DNA of 6,399 nt from Marinobacter sp. (GTDB taxonomy: Bacteria > Pseudomonadota > Gammaproteobacteria > Pseudomonadales > Oleiphilaceae). Where the stretch lies: NCBI GenBank assembly GCA_017643965.1, contig JAEPMM010000199.1:1-6399 (forward strand), in the 5' to 3' direction. The notes under the pieces were generated by a model. The model saw only the letters and a program-made list of their open reading frames with translations. It had not been told where the DNA came from and made no database searches. Within the stretch, counting starts at the first letter, position 1, and every line of letters starts with the position of its first letter. A program made the position numbers and the translations under genes. Of the stretch, positions 6,291 through 6,399 are shown piece after piece.

Positions 6291-6399
6291 TCAGGTATGG
6301 GCCATAACCACCAGCCGGTCGCCTGCCTGCAAATCCAGGTGAGTATCGCGGGGCGGATTCATCATCAGGTGCCGGCCCCGTTCGTCGGCCTGGTGGCGG
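6291..6399 (-). CDS. C-terminal end of a probable potassium channel/transport protein (RCK/TrkA-C-like), partial
   Basis: The leftward frame is open from the right edge (6398 down to 6294) and stops at TGA (complement of 6291-6293). The 35 visible residues end with MMNPPRDTHLDLQ, then AGDRLVVMAHT. The pattern NPP....l..GD.lvv.a is typical of the last strands of TrkA-C/RCK-type ligand-binding domains and of the C-termini of bacterial ion channels with an NAD-binding domain. The start lies outside the window. The gene converges on the CBS gene with only 15 bp between the stops and no clear hairpin there. With so few residues the family call is tentative; other TrkA-C carriers (CPA antiporters, SLC13-type proteins) are possible. 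Confidence 0.55.
   Translation of the reverse strand, partial: RHQADERGRHLMMNPPRDTHLDLQAGDRLVVMAHT

Noticed and set aside
1..6399. CRISPR arrays, insertion sequences, tRNA or rRNA genes, prophage or toxin-antitoxin genes
   Set aside because: Looked for across the window; no spaced repeat array, transposase, terminal inverted repeats or RNA gene was seen.

Overview
The window looks like chromosomal DNA of a moderately high-GC gammaproteobacterium. The best guess is Marinobacter or a close marine relative. This rests on the long 530-residue isocitrate lyase of the Pseudomonas type standing alone (no malate synthase beside it), a VpsR-type regulator, and the general codon use. The genus is an inference; no rRNA or tRNA gene is present to settle it.

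Layout, left to right. (1) The window opens inside an M48-family zinc metalloprotease, of which only the C-terminal 164 residues are visible. (2) After a 151-bp gap holding a cluster of ATTTGAC-like repeats comes a regulator shaped like a sigma-54 activator (VpsR/FleQ type). Its sigma-54 contact motif (GAFTGA) is gone and its Walker B is degenerate. (3) A 14-bp perfect hairpin between convergent genes can act as a terminator in both directions. (4) aceA (isocitrate lyase) runs leftward. (5) A 318-bp divergent intergenic region contains an AT-rich block and must hold the control signals of both aceA and the next operon. (6) A tight rightward operon follows: a duplicated DUF1538 membrane protein, a small PII-like protein whose ATG overlaps the previous stop by 4 nt, and a two-CBS-domain protein 13 nt further on. 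(7) The last ~110 bp hold the 3' end of a leftward gene whose visible C-terminus resembles the RCK/TrkA-C end of a potassium channel or transporter.

The most interesting part is the three-gene operon at 4035-6275. A polytopic membrane protein of unknown function is co-translated with a PII-fold protein and followed by a CBS module. Both are typical small-molecule sensors that gate transporters. The likely reading is a membrane transporter or channel with two dedicated cytoplasmic regulators; the substrate cannot be read from the sequence. The second notable element is the VpsR-like regulator, which probably activates (or represses) without sigma-54 or ATP hydrolysis. aceA provides the glyoxylate shunt for growth on acetate or fatty acids, and has no visible functional link to either neighbour.
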